From Methanocalculus taiwanensis (GTDB lineage Archaea; Halobacteriota; Methanomicrobia; Methanomicrobiales; Methanocorpusculaceae), in assembly GCF_024372745.1 (NCBI RefSeq), contig NZ_VOTZ01000016.1, positions 1 through 57,916 of the forward strand: DNA of 57,916 nt. The letters are read 5' to 3'. Below are positions 1 to 8,928 of the stretch, piece by piece. How positions within the stretch are numbered: position 1 is the first letter of the stretch; each line of letters opens with the position of its first letter. The notes under the pieces were generated by a model. That model was not told the DNA's origin. It was given only the letters and a program-made list of their open reading frames with translations, and searched no databases. Position numbers and translations under genes: made by a program.

Positions 1-127
1 TATCCCAAATATCTATTAATCTCTCATTATATAAGGATCTATCGGTCATACGGGCGTATTTTCCGAAAAGTGGGGGTGTGTGATGTGAGTTAAGGAGAGG
101 TCAGGAGAGGGGGTGCTGACCTGTTAC
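1..127. repeat. Left terminal inverted repeat, 127 bp
   Basis: These 127 bases are the exact reverse complement of the last 127 bases of the window (57790-57916). The match stops abruptly: base 128 is G, whereas the mirrored base 57789 predicts T. The segment holds a TATA-like stretch (ATATAAGG near 31-38) and a short direct repeat GGAGAGG near 94-110, but no convincing gene. An exact repeat of 127 bases at both tips is what a de Bruijn assembler with k=127 leaves when a contig ends in a repeat. I therefore read this as part of a longer multicopy genomic repeat rather than as a transposon end. Confidence 0.9.
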
Positions 128-203
128 GAAAAAACACTTCATTGAGCGATATTGTGTCCTTATCCTGGAACTGGCATTATTCTGCTTTGCCTGGAAGGCT
201 TTT

Positions 204-698
204 ATGATCGGTGATACCACCCGTCTTCTCGTTGTTATTGCCTCGATGCTTCTTATCCTTCTCCCCTCACTTTCTGAGCGCCTTCTATCCATCAAGCTGC
301 CGGATGGCACGAAAATGGCAGTTGCTATTGCCCTTCTGTTCCATGTTGCCGGAGGCATCAATCAATATTACTGGATTTATGCACCATATTATGACAAGAT
401 AGCTCATTGCATATCCGGTTTTGCCCTTGGTTTGGTATTATTCTCCTTCTTTCTCTATCTAGCCGGAAAAGGCATCCGGATGCCACTATCCAATGTATAT
501 GCAGGTATTATCCTGCTGGTATTCTGTTTTGGAGTGTTCTGGGAGATAATTGAATTATCAATCGATGCTCTGATTGGATCGACCTATAATCTCGGGGTCG
601 TTGACACCTTTTTTGATATGGCTGGCAATACCCTTGGCTCCCTCGGTGCAGTATTCTATGCCAAATATGTTATGCAATCTATGCCTTCTAACATATAA
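204..698 (+). CDS. Small integral membrane protein, DUF2238/YjdF-like
   Basis: A 164-residue hydrophobic protein with about four to five membrane segments (roughly residues 5-22, 38-55, 68-90, 100-125 and 135-155). The pattern DKIAHCISGF near residue 64 and FWEIIELSIDAL followed by DTFFDMAGNTLG near residues 112-145 resembles the YjdF/DUF2238 family, where acidic and His residues lie at membrane borders. No function is established for that family. The ATG at 204 has only a weak GGAAGG-like sequence upstream. The gene stands alone between the end repeat and tRNA-Thr. Family assignment is from motif memory; that it is a membrane protein is secure. Confidence 0.7.
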   Translation: MIGDTTRLLVVIASMLLILLPSLSERLLSIKLPDGTKMAVAIALLFHVAGGINQYYWIYAPYYDKIAHCISGFALGLVLFSFFLYLAGKGIRMPLSNVYAGIILLVFCFGVFWEIIELSIDALIGSTYNLGVVDTFFDMAGNTLGSLGAVFYAKYVMQSMPSNI

Positions 699-753
699 GT
701 CATCAACTCATGAACAATAATCCAATATTTTTGGTAATTCTAAAAATAAAGGA

Positions 754-827
754 AGCCTCAGCCGTGATTTGAACACGGGACCTGCTGATTACAAGTCAGC
801 CGCTATGCCGGGCTAAGCCACTGAGGC
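754..827 (-). tRNA. tRNA-Thr (anticodon TGT)
   Basis: On the minus strand the sequence folds as a complete cloverleaf. The acceptor stem pairs GCCTCAG with CTGAGGC, the anticodon arm is GCTGA-CTTGTAA-TCAGC giving anticodon TGT (reads ACA), and the T arm is CCGTG-TTCAAAT-CACGG. The discriminator base is U, as is usual for archaeal tRNA-Thr. CCA is not encoded and no intron is visible. A TATA-like sequence on the minus strand (TTATAAGC, about 895-904) lies some 70 bases upstream and may be the promoter. Confidence 0.96.
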
Positions 828-994
828 ACTTTAAACTCAATGAGCATAACAGACGGTGACGGAAGCAACATCTCCAACACAATCGCCTTGAAATGCTTAT
901 AACAATACGCTTGCCTCATTAAAAAGGTCTTCGGAAGGGGGTCCCCTCCCCTCCCCTCTGTATCCCTCTCACCGGGTATGGAGTGCCCCTTCGA

Positions 995-2746
995 TCACCA
1001 GTATAGTCCGATCACCGAGAAGGTAAGGATCGAGAGGATAAAGGCAAGAATCAGCATTCCGAGGCTTAAAGGTGGAATAAAGATCAGCATGGCATTGACG
1101 GTGCTTGCAAACTGTGCGATCCGTTGAGAGCCAAAGATGGTTATGCCCTCGCACCATGTTGTCGCAGATGCAGCCCTGGCAGGTGAAAGATCTTCTAATG
1201 CTTCCAGAACAGCTGCTCTGACATGCGGAACAATCTCAGATGCAGGGATTGAAAGGCCGATTGGATTTTTCCCGCTAACTGTATTGACGACATGGGTATC
1301 AGTTGTCATAATCTCCGATTCATCAACCAGATCAACAATTGCGCGGCGGATCTCCTCTCTCACTCCATGGTGGATATTATTGCCATCAAAGAGAATATAG
1401 GCAGTTTTCGTGGTACCAACCATCATTACTAGCACCTGGATACCAAGATCGCCAAACCCGTCCTCTCTACCAAACGGCAGCTGGTGATGACAGATCCCAA
1501 CAGCAATCGGCAGAAGTGATGCAGCGGCAGCCTCTTCCATAGCGGCAAGTGCTGCCCGATAATATTCGATTCCGAGCGGGGTTGCCGGCAGTACCGGTGA
1601 AGAAACATCAGTCATGCAGTTGTGGGCATCAATAAAGACGACATCACGGAACCAGCGATGCCCTTCGGCCATGATCGCCATCCCGATATTAAAATCGATA
1701 TCCTCGGTCTTTTCAGGTGAACGGGTGGAGATCATCAGTATAGAGTCTGAGAACCGCTGTGTCAGGATCTCAACACTTCCATACCGTTTTCGGATTGGCG
1801 TGCTCCCGCCTTCAGAAAATGTCAGGCTCCTCCGGGACTTTTCAAGTGACTCGATGATAACTTCGGCTTCAGACTCTGAAACCAGGTTGAAGTCATGGGT
1901 GGCACATCCATGTGCAACGAACATTTCGGCATCAAACCTGTCGTGGATAATTTTCGGGAGATTTGCGCTCCCAATCTCACCCATTGGTCCTGGATGGATA
2001 TTTGGTACAGTGAGGACTGCCATCTTCTTATCATAACGCGAAAAGATCAGGCTGGATTGTGGGACTGTCACTTCCTCGCCGATATCCCGGAAGAAATCCT
2101 CCATGGTCTTTGATCCATCTGTCATGTGGGCAATGAAGGCATTCAGGAAACTCAGTCCGGAGATGCCAAATGATCGTTTCAGTGGACGATCAATGAGCCA
2201 TATGAATATCGAGCTACCTATACCGAAGATGATCAAAAGGCCGCCTGCCCACAGGAAGAACTCCCCCCCAAAATAGTAATACCCTGCACACAGGCCAGTA
2301 AGACTCTGGAGTGCCGCAGGAATGATCATTCTCCTGAGCCGGTAATCTGCAACAGCAACAAGGACAAGCATCCTGAGCGAGAGGATCATGCCAAGACCGG
2401 TTGCATAGGTGATTGGGAGATAGAATCCCGAATCTGCACCTATTGCAGCAAAAGCGGTCGTGATCACCCCTATAACAACTGATGCCAGGGCAAGAAGCCC
2501 GGATCTGTTCCAGGTCAGTGTCTTTCCAGACAGGAGGATACTTTGCCGGGTCAGATAAAAAGCAACCAGTGCAGGCAGAGAAAAGCCAATAGATCCAAAG
2601 AACCAGATTGGCTCTTTTGCCTGTATCAGTGCAATGTCGATGAGAAAACCAAGAATGACAATGAGAAGCAGAGATCGTGGCCAGGATGGGGCAGTAAAGA
2701 TGAATCTCGATAGCCGCTCAATCCTGACATCGCCCCCTGTTGTCAT
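995..2746 (-). CDS. DUF2070 family archaeal membrane protein
   Basis: About 583 residues. The N-terminal third (to about residue 195) holds six or seven membrane segments; a long soluble part follows with HPGPMGEIGS near residue 250 and a GCATHDFN motif some 30 residues later, then two C-terminal membrane segments. This architecture and these motifs are typical of the archaeal DUF2070 family, whose function is unknown. I chose the ATG at 2746, two bases after the dph6 stop (TAA CC ATG); a GTG at 2755 in the same frame would overlap dph6 by seven bases. It is the last gene of the minus-strand run that starts with the UPF0212 gene. Confidence 0.85.
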   Translation of the reverse strand: MTTGGDVRIERLSRFIFTAPSWPRSLLLIVILGFLIDIALIQAKEPIWFFGSIGFSLPALVAFYLTRQSILLSGKTLTWNRSGLLALASVVIGVITTAFAAIGADSGFYLPITYATGLGMILSLRMLVLVAVADYRLRRMIIPAALQSLTGLCAGYYYFGGEFFLWAGGLLIIFGIGSSIFIWLIDRPLKRSFGISGLSFLNAFIAHMTDGSKTMEDFFRDIGEEVTVPQSSLIFSRYDKKMAVLTVPNIHPGPMGEIGSANLPKIIHDRFDAEMFVAHGCATHDFNLVSESEAEVIIESLEKSRRSLTFSEGGSTPIRKRYGSVEILTQRFSDSILMISTRSPEKTEDIDFNIGMAIMAEGHRWFRDVVFIDAHNCMTDVSSPVLPATPLGIEYYRAALAAMEEAAAASLLPIAVGICHHQLPFGREDGFGDLGIQVLVMMVGTTKTAYILFDGNNIHHGVREEIRRAIVDLVDESEIMTTDTHVVNTVSGKNPIGLSIPASEIVPHVRAAVLEALEDLSPARAASATTWCEGITIFGSQRIAQFASTVNAMLIFIPPLSLGMLILAFILSILTFSVIGLYW

Positions 2747-2748
2747 GG

Positions 2749-3411
2749 TTACCACAATCCGTTCAGGATCAATTCGCTCCGGCCAGCATTAATTCTGCGA
2801 TTCTCTTCACTCCACCGGATTGGAGCGCTGTAAAATGGGGCGTTCAGCGCTAGCGTCTCGTACTCGCCCCCTTCCCCGGCGATATGTATCCTGTTTCTGC
2901 GTGAGAGCTGCTTGAGTCTCTCTACCAGTTTGGCATCGATGTGGGCGCCAAGTATATCTTCAGTCAGGCCGTCTGCTGCACAGACCACGATGATGGCATC
3001 GAGGCGACGGACCACTTCGTCCATGATCCATTCAGGATCCTTTTGCCAGAGTGGGGAGAAGACATGTAGACTCAGGCTCCGGGCAATCTCACTGACCCGT
3101 TCGTACTGGTATGCAGACTCAATCGCACCAGCGATAATCCCATCAATCCTGAGTTCTGACAATCCTCTTTTGAGATCGATAAGCTCCTCTTCTTTGCGTC
3201 CGTGTGTTTGTATCTCGACATACTCCATTCCACCCCGTTCTGCGATCAGATGGACCGCATCCAGGTTCGATGAATGGAACATATACGAATCCGGGTTTTC
3301 TGGCCTGACACAGACAATATATCCAACTTCAAGCCCCTCATCAAGGGCTAGCTGGATTGCGAGGATGGAGTCCTTCCCTCCTGATGTCAGAGCGGCATAC
3401 ACTGGTTCCAT
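2749..3411 (-). CDS. dph6: Diphthine--ammonia ligase (Dph6-type ATP pyrophosphatase)
   Basis: A 220-residue N-type ATP pyrophosphatase. The PP-loop SGGKDS is at about residues 10-15, GAIESAYQYERV follows mid-protein, and EGGEYETLALNAPF near residue 180 is the C-terminal signature of the Dph6/MJ0570 family. Members amidate diphthine on elongation factor 2 to give diphthamide, using ATP and ammonium. The start ATG shares its A with the TGA stop of the PfkB gene (TGATG), so the two are probably translationally coupled; a GTG one codon upstream is an alternative. Length is normal for the short archaeal form. Confidence 0.88.
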   Translation of the reverse strand: MEPVYAALTSGGKDSILAIQLALDEGLEVGYIVCVRPENPDSYMFHSSNLDAVHLIAERGGMEYVEIQTHGRKEEELIDLKRGLSELRIDGIIAGAIESAYQYERVSEIARSLSLHVFSPLWQKDPEWIMDEVVRRLDAIIVVCAADGLTEDILGAHIDAKLVERLKQLSRRNRIHIAGEGGEYETLALNAPFYSAPIRWSEENRRINAGRSELILNGLW

Positions 3412-4280
3412 CACCCGAAGTATTTCCGCAGCCGCTCCTGCATCTGATCCCAGCTCGGAAGGTTCGTCTGGCAGCCAACCCTCTCAATTACAAAAGAAGA
3501 ACAGACCGTTCCGATACGGCAGCAATCTGTAAGCGGCATCTGTTTCTGGTAGGCTGTCAGGAACCCGGCCCGATACGCATCGCCTGCACCGGTTGGGTCA
3601 ACCAGCGTCACCGGGACTGATGGGATCACCGTGAGCACTCCATCTTCATAGAGCCTGCTCCCGTCTTTTCCCTGGGTGAAGATAGCAACTGGCACCCGTC
3701 CTGAAAGCTCTTCTTCAGTGTGTTTCAGTACTCCTGCCATGATCTCCGCTTCATACCGGTTTGCAAAGAGGATATCGATCGAATCAAGCAGCTGTTCAAA
3801 CTGCTCGGCACTATATTTGTGGATATCCTGTCCGGGATCAAATGAGGCAAAACCCGCACGCTCAGCAACTTTCACATTATATGACGGATCGGCTGTTGCC
3901 ATATGTACAAAGTCAAAGGCAGGTGGATCGGCTTTTGTGAATGCTTCAGATGCCCCCCATTCAAAGAAGGTGATCTGATCTTCTTTTGTATCGGTGAACA
4001 TGCAGGCAAGCGGTGTGTGCGCTTCCTCCTCAATGTAGAAGAACCTGCCCACCTGGTGCGAATCCAGCCATCTGTCATACTCCGTTCCTGCAAAGTCTCC
4101 TCCCACAGCGGAGACGAGCGTAGACTCTCCGCCAAGTACTGCAATGCCGACGGCGATATTTGCTGCCCCGCCGCCGAAGAATATCTGGTGATCAAGGATC
4201 TGTGTCGAGGTGTTTGCATCCGGCAGATGAGGGACACGGAAGATATGGTCTGTCGCCGTATGGCCGACGACATGAATCAT
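3411..4280 (-). CDS. PfkB-family sugar/nucleoside kinase
   Basis: 289 residues with both PfkB signatures: [15 protein letters not shown] at about residues 36-50 and [13 protein letters not shown] near residues 228-240, which supplies the catalytic Asp and the anion hole. Methanogen relatives (for example MJ0406) are broad-specificity nucleoside or sugar kinases; the substrate here cannot be read from the sequence. It overlaps the preceding UPF0212 gene by ATGA and is coupled to dph6 downstream. Confidence 0.85.
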   Translation of the reverse strand: MIHVVGHTATDHIFRVPHLPDANTSTQILDHQIFFGGGAANIAVGIAVLGGESTLVSAVGGDFAGTEYDRWLDSHQVGRFFYIEEEAHTPLACMFTDTKEDQITFFEWGASEAFTKADPPAFDFVHMATADPSYNVKVAERAGFASFDPGQDIHKYSAEQFEQLLDSIDILFANRYEAEIMAGVLKHTEEELSGRVPVAIFTQGKDGSRLYEDGVLTVIPSVPVTLVDPTGAGDAYRAGFLTAYQKQMPLTDCCRIGTVCSSFVIERVGCQTNLPSWDQMQERLRKYFG

Positions 4281-4615
4281 ATCTCGATCACTTCCACTAC
4301 CTGGAGTGGAATCTCCCTGAGTGCCTTTCCAATTGTTGCCTTGGCTATCCTCTCAGCATGCTGCTCTGACTCTGCCTTGAAGACTTTCATATCCAGTGTC
4401 AGGCCGACAAGTGCTGTATTTGCCACCATCAGCGCATTATTCAGTTCTTCTTCACAATTTGGGCATGATGTGGCCCCGATCTCAACCTCGACAAATTTTG
4501 CCGTCGGATTGAGCCGCTTTCCAGCCTCGCTGATGGCAATACCGATCGCATCGTCAACGGTTTTGACGTCTTTTACGATCCATGCCGATTCCAGTGTTAC
4601 GTGATAATCTGCCAT
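4277..4615 (-). CDS. UPF0212 (DUF555) family protein
   Basis: 112 residues, starting [14 protein letters not shown], with a conserved [16 protein letters not shown] segment around residues 51-66 and a basic-acidic C-terminal helix. This matches the archaeal UPF0212/DUF555 family, whose function is unknown; the CxxC pair suggests a metal or redox role, which is inference. First gene of a four-gene minus-strand set (UPF0212, PfkB kinase, dph6, DUF2070) joined by overlaps. Confidence 0.88.
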   Translation of the reverse strand: MADYHVTLESAWIVKDVKTVDDAIGIAISEAGKRLNPTAKFVEVEIGATSCPNCEEELNNALMVANTALVGLTLDMKVFKAESEQHAERIAKATIGKALREIPLQVVEVIEI

Positions 4616-4632
4616 ATTTATCCATCTCCAAC

Positions 4633-5160
4633 TTACCAGTAATCCTCATGCATGTGTTCGTGTATGGGCATCCTTTCTGGTGATGCCGCCTGCTCCTTCC
4701 CCTCTCCGATCAGGAGTATCACAACCGGCCGGACATGCGGCGGGATGCCGAGGATCTCTTTCATCTCTTCCTCGTCAAACGCCCCGATCCAGCAGGTGGC
4801 ACGCCTCAATACGTGTGCAGCGAGCATCATATAGGTTCCTGCGATAGTTGCATCCTGAACCGCATATAATATCCCGCGCTCCCCGTACCGTGACATAGAT
4901 CTGACATAGTTTGCGCAGATGACAAAGGCTGTCCCCGCCCCACCAATAAAGTCCTGGCTAAATGCTGCATCTGCTATGGCTTCAAGGAGATCCTCCTGCC
5001 TGCAGATGATCACATCCCATGCCTCCCGGTTGCCTGCAGTCGGGCAGGTTGAAGCAGCCCTGAGGATATACTCAACCTCTTCCCTCGCTATCTGCTCGCC
5101 CGTATAACTCCTGACAGAGCCGCGGGATTGTAGAAAACCAAGAAATTCAGAGGATTCCAT
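4633..5160 (-). CDS. Nitroreductase family flavoprotein
   Basis: About 175 residues from the ATG at 5160, beginning [20 protein letters not shown]. The RGSVRSYT segment is the N-terminal FMN-phosphate binding motif of nitroreductases, [14 protein letters not shown] follows, and [17 protein letters not shown] near the C-terminus is also typical. The open frame runs further upstream to 5262, but that part lies inside the preceding gene and lacks family similarity. It overlaps the upstream unknown gene by 14 bases, implying coupling. The substrate is unknown; methanogens carry several such NAD(P)H or F420-linked oxidoreductases. Confidence 0.87.
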   Translation of the reverse strand: MESSEFLGFLQSRGSVRSYTGEQIAREEVEYILRAASTCPTAGNREAWDVIICRQEDLLEAIADAAFSQDFIGGAGTAFVICANYVRSMSRYGERGILYAVQDATIAGTYMMLAAHVLRRATCWIGAFDEEEMKEILGIPPHVRPVVILLIGEGKEQAASPERMPIHEHMHEDYW

Positions 5161-5503
5161 GTGAATGAAGCACTTCCCAGGATTCCTGGGCAGCTGTTGT
5201 TGCGGCAGAAACGCCTTCGCCTGCCCGCTCGGTAGCAAGACCGAACTGGCTGCTCTCGGCAAGGCTGATCATCTCGGACAGAGAATGAACCACCTTTCCA
5301 AATGCCGTAATCCCGGTTGCCGCGGATGCCGTCTGTGCATCCGCACGCAGCTCGTCCATGACGGCAATCAACATTCTGCGTGCACCCGGTCGCTCTTCTT
5401 TTGGATAATCCGGCAGTGTCATCAGCATCTTTGAGACCGAGATGATCCCGGTCTTCAGACGTTCAGCATACTGCCAGGAGAGAACTGCATTCCTGACATC
5501 CAT
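5147..5503 (-). CDS. Conserved-looking alpha-helical protein, function unknown
   Basis: 118 residues from ATG 5503, predominantly helical, rich in Ala, Ser and Glu, with no Cys, signal peptide or membrane segment. I do not recognise the family. A TATA-like box on the minus strand (TTTTTATAT at 5527-5535) lies about 27 bases before the ATG and there is no clear Shine-Dalgarno sequence, so the transcript may be leaderless. The 3' end overlaps the nitroreductase start by 14 bases, which makes a two-gene operon likely. Codon use is like the neighbours, so I take it as real. Confidence 0.7.
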   Translation of the reverse strand: MDVRNAVLSWQYAERLKTGIISVSKMLMTLPDYPKEERPGARRMLIAVMDELRADAQTASAATGITAFGKVVHSLSEMISLAESSQFGLATERAGEGVSAATTAAQESWEVLHSHGIL

Positions 5504-5551
5504 ATGGATATACAAGAGGCAAAAGAATATAAAAAGATAGGTAGTCTTCGA

Positions 5552-5833
5552 TTACCGCCTGGATTTCTGTTTGGCGCCCATCATCGTCTTCTTCGAGCGG
5601 CGGATGTGGCGGCGGACACGTGGGTCGACAACATGTCCTCCCCGGCGTCCCCCTCCCCGGCCCTGCTGCTGGGCATTTGCCATCTTCTGCTCAAGCTTCT
5701 TGACGATGGTGTGTCTCTTAAATCTCTGGTTCGGCCCTGGCTTCTTCGCCTCACCACTTTTTTGAGGAACAAGTCTGATCTGTCCCTGGTTTCCTTTTAC
5801 CTGGTGCCAGTTTATACTGCCTGTCTTTCCCAT
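5552..5833 (-). CDS. Small highly basic protein, methanogen-specific type
   Basis: 93 residues, very rich in Lys, Arg, Gly and Gln, starting MGKTGSINWHQVKGNQGQIR. The C-terminal half contains a GRGGGRRGGH stretch and an RVRRHIRRSKK helix, the look of an RNA- or ribosome-binding protein. It resembles small proteins annotated in methanogens as DUF5350, but I am not certain of that name. Single gene, about 50 bases downstream of the gatE start on the same strand side, with its own ATG and no overlap. Confidence 0.65.
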   Translation of the reverse strand: MGKTGSINWHQVKGNQGQIRLVPQKSGEAKKPGPNQRFKRHTIVKKLEQKMANAQQQGRGGGRRGGHVVDPRVRRHIRRSKKTMMGAKQKSRR

Positions 5834-5882
5834 ATGAAACTCCTTATAACTACTGTTTGGCTTTTTGATAAAGATATCTTTT

Positions 5883-7712
5883 TTAGATCATCTTCTTGAT
5901 CGACTGCTTGAGAACATCTGCAACAATCTGCCCGTCTATCCTGCCACGGACTTCTTTCATCACAATACCCATCACCGGTCCAAGCGCGGCCATCCCCCGT
6001 TCGCTGATGAAATCTTTTCGCTCGGCAACAATCCCATCGATCAGGCTTTCAAGGTCATCAACAGAGAATGTCGGCCCTACAGACTGAATTGCCTCTTCAA
6101 GTGGTGCACCCCCGGCCAGGGTGCGGAGGATCTCAGGCACTGCCTCTTTTGCAACTTCTCCATGACCAACGCGGGTGAGGAGTTCAATGATGCTTTCGTC
6201 AGGCACCTCCCCGCAGTCCACGCCATCGCGGGATAGCTCCCGTATGGTAGAGATGAGTGTCCGTGCAGCTAATGAGGGTTTAATTCCGGCTGTAATCGCC
6301 TTTTCAAAGGTTAAAAGCCGGTCTGAGTACGCGATGTGTCGGGCGAGCGCGCTATCAATGCCAAGTTCGCTGCTAAATCGTGCCGCAATGTCGGTCAGCA
6401 GTTCAGGAAGCTCGATTGCATCCATCATCTCACGGCTGATCTCAACAGGCAGCACATCCGTCTCCGGGTACATTCGTGCTGCTCCCGGTAACGGACGCAT
6501 ATACGCCGAGTTCCCTTCAGGGAGCATCTTCCTGGTCTCTTCAGGCACCCCGACAAATGCCATCCCGGCACGCCTGAGTGCAAGCCTGATTGCACATGAA
6601 GCCTGCTCTTCTGTTCCAGAGACGAGGATAACACAGTCTCCTTCATTCGCACCTGTCCGCTTTCGAAGGCCAGCCACCTCTTCTTCGGTTACCCCATAGG
6701 CAGGCAGCTCATCGGTATGGAATATACCGCCGACACCGCACTTCTTTGCATAATCCGACATCTCGCTTCCAAGGCGGCGTCCTGGCTGGATCTCCCTTCC
6801 GACAATCCCGGCAAATCCTTTTAACACGCAAGCCATGATGCAGGGAGCCTTCTTCAGCACCTTTGATTGCGTCGAAGCGAAGAGATCGGAGACGTTGATC
6901 CCATCATCGGGCACTTCTGCACCACGGCTGAGCAGTTCTTCCCTGATCGCAAGCAGGTTCACCTGCCGCAGCACCTCACGGGAGACTACCTCGGGGATCA
7001 GATCGAGTTCCTGTACTCCTTTAATCTCAACGCGGGCACCGTCCCTTATGGAAATATTCACATCCTGCCGGATAGTTCCGATGCCGCGTTTAACCCTTCT
7101 GGTTGATCTGAGGATCATTCCTATATATTCTGCGGTTTTCTTCACCTCTTCAGGTGTATGCATGCAGGGGGCGGTTGTGATCTCAACAAGTGGTATTCCA
7201 AGGCGGTCGAGTGAGAATGTGTTGCCAGTCACCCTCTGGGCAGCTTCCTCTTCAAGGCAGATCGATTCGATCCGGCAGTCCCCGCCGGCAACTCCGTTCA
7301 TCGCAACGAGTGCCGTCCTCTGGAATCCGGTGGTGTTCGATCCGTCGATAACCATCTTCCGCATCACATGAACCTGTGGAATCGGTTTCATCGAGAGGAG
7401 CTTTGCAATAGTGAGCGTAATCAGAAGGGCTTCTGGATTCAAAGGCGTCGGCGGCTCGTCATCATTCTCGACAAGGCAGGTGGTGTCATACGTATAGTAC
7501 GAGAAGAGGCGCATTTGCTTCATCTCTTCTTCTGCTGCACGATCTATGATTCCCATCTCAGATACCGTCGCCCTCAGGTATCTCCGGATCTCACCGTTCC
7601 TCTCTTCAATATTCCTGAGTGAGGTAGGGCACCGGCAGAAGAGTTTCTCGATAGTATCAAGCTGCTGGTGGATCTCAATCCCGGCCATCAGGCCAAGCGC
7701 CTCATAATCCAT
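5883..7712 (-). CDS. gatE: Glutamyl-tRNA(Gln) amidotransferase subunit E
   Basis: 609 residues, the usual GatE length. The GatB/GatE catalytic-cradle domain starts at MAGIEIHQQLDT (about residues 9-20) and a Cys-x-Cys (FCRC) follows at about 27-30. An AspRS-like insert lies mid-protein (roughly 280-410), and the last 150 residues form a YqeY-like tRNA-binding tail. With GatD it converts Glu-tRNA(Gln) to Gln-tRNA(Gln) in the archaeal cytoplasm. It overlaps gatD by 11 bases. Confidence 0.96.
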   Translation of the reverse strand: MDYEALGLMAGIEIHQQLDTIEKLFCRCPTSLRNIEERNGEIRRYLRATVSEMGIIDRAAEEEMKQMRLFSYYTYDTTCLVENDDEPPTPLNPEALLITLTIAKLLSMKPIPQVHVMRKMVIDGSNTTGFQRTALVAMNGVAGGDCRIESICLEEEAAQRVTGNTFSLDRLGIPLVEITTAPCMHTPEEVKKTAEYIGMILRSTRRVKRGIGTIRQDVNISIRDGARVEIKGVQELDLIPEVVSREVLRQVNLLAIREELLSRGAEVPDDGINVSDLFASTQSKVLKKAPCIMACVLKGFAGIVGREIQPGRRLGSEMSDYAKKCGVGGIFHTDELPAYGVTEEEVAGLRKRTGANEGDCVILVSGTEEQASCAIRLALRRAGMAFVGVPEETRKMLPEGNSAYMRPLPGAARMYPETDVLPVEISREMMDAIELPELLTDIAARFSSELGIDSALARHIAYSDRLLTFEKAITAGIKPSLAARTLISTIRELSRDGVDCGEVPDESIIELLTRVGHGEVAKEAVPEILRTLAGGAPLEEAIQSVGPTFSVDDLESLIDGIVAERKDFISERGMAALGPVMGIVMKEVRGRIDGQIVADVLKQSIKKMI

Positions 7713-8928
7713 ATGCCGACCTCCTTACAATCTCACCTTTCTGGCTCTCCTGCATCAGCTTCCGGATCTCACCGGGCTCATCTGTCTGCCCAAGCACCCA
7801 CATCAGTTTTACAAGCGCAGTCTCGGGGAGCATATCCTCTCCTTCGATGACACCGGCCCTGAGAAGGTCGCGGCCCGTATCATAGACCCTGTCGCATACA
7901 CGGCCGCTCAGGCATTGTGTCGTCATCACAACCGTTGTCTGGTTGCGCACAAGTTGGCGTATTCCATCCATTAGGGTGGTTCCGACATGGCCGAGCCCTG
8001 TTCCGGCGATGACAACCCCGCGATATGATGCATATGAATCAAGGATTGCGGGATCCATACCTGGATAATAGGAGAAGAGCGCACATCTCTCCTCCATTGT
8101 ATCATTGAGGACTGGTTCCTGTGCCCCTCTCTGAATAGCATGGGGGGCTGGAGAGACTGCAAGTTCCGGATATGTGATTGTTGCGATAGGTTCAGTCCCG
8201 ATGCTCTGAAAGGCATCCCGGCGTGAGGTATGCATCTTTCTGACTCTTGTTGCACGGTGCAGCGCACAGAAATCATCATGTTCTGTTCCATGCATGCAGA
8301 TGGCAACCTCCCCGAGATCGGCTGAGGCAGCTGCTGCACTGCAGAGTGCATTCATCGCATTATCGCTGCTTGGGCGATCGGCTGACCGCTGTGATCCAAC
8401 AAAGATTACAGGGACCGGTGTATCGAGCATAAAACTCACTGCAGATGCTGAATATGCCATCGTGTCGGTTCCATGGGTGATGATCACTCCACGGACGCCT
8501 GCTTCGATCTCAGCATATATGGTGCGGGCAAGCTCAATCCACATGGAGGGCTTCATATTCTCAGATAGAATTGAGAACGGCTGGCGTGTCCGGTACTGCC
8601 CGACTGAAGCCATCCGGGGTATTGCACGGATGATCTCCTCAGCCGTCGATCTGCTTGTCACCGCGCCTGTCCGATAGTCGACACGGGATGCGATCGTTCC
8701 TCCGGTAGATATGATCGAAAGCTCCGGTAATGTGGAATCCTGTATGATCAAAGGTTCTTCCGCCTTCCTCTCCTGAGCATCCCCGATGAATCTCACATCT
8801 GTTGGAGGCAGGCCGATATTATAGCCAGATGAAAGTTTCAGAACAGCCATGCCATCCCGCTCGGTAATATAAATTGCTTCTACCGTCTCTCCGCCCAGAG
8901 TACATGATACCAGATCCCCGGTTTTCAT
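7702..8928 (-). CDS. gatD: Glutamyl-tRNA(Gln) amidotransferase subunit D
   Basis: 408 residues. An N-terminal SH3-like domain (about 1-70) precedes a type I asparaginase fold with STGGTIASRVDY near residue 92 and ITHGTDTMAYSAS near residue 170, carrying the two catalytic threonines and the Asp. It releases ammonia from glutamine or asparagine for GatE. The ATGA overlap with argH upstream and the overlap with gatE downstream indicate one transcript argH-gatD-gatE. Confidence 0.96.
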   Translation of the reverse strand: MKTGDLVSCTLGGETVEAIYITERDGMAVLKLSSGYNIGLPPTDVRFIGDAQERKAEEPLIIQDSTLPELSIISTGGTIASRVDYRTGAVTSRSTAEEIIRAIPRMASVGQYRTRQPFSILSENMKPSMWIELARTIYAEIEAGVRGVIITHGTDTMAYSASAVSFMLDTPVPVIFVGSQRSADRPSSDNAMNALCSAAAASADLGEVAICMHGTEHDDFCALHRATRVRKMHTSRRDAFQSIGTEPIATITYPELAVSPAPHAIQRGAQEPVLNDTMEERCALFSYYPGMDPAILDSYASYRGVVIAGTGLGHVGTTLMDGIRQLVRNQTTVVMTTQCLSGRVCDRVYDTGRDLLRAGVIEGEDMLPETALVKLMWVLGQTDEPGEIRKLMQESQKGEIVRRSAYGL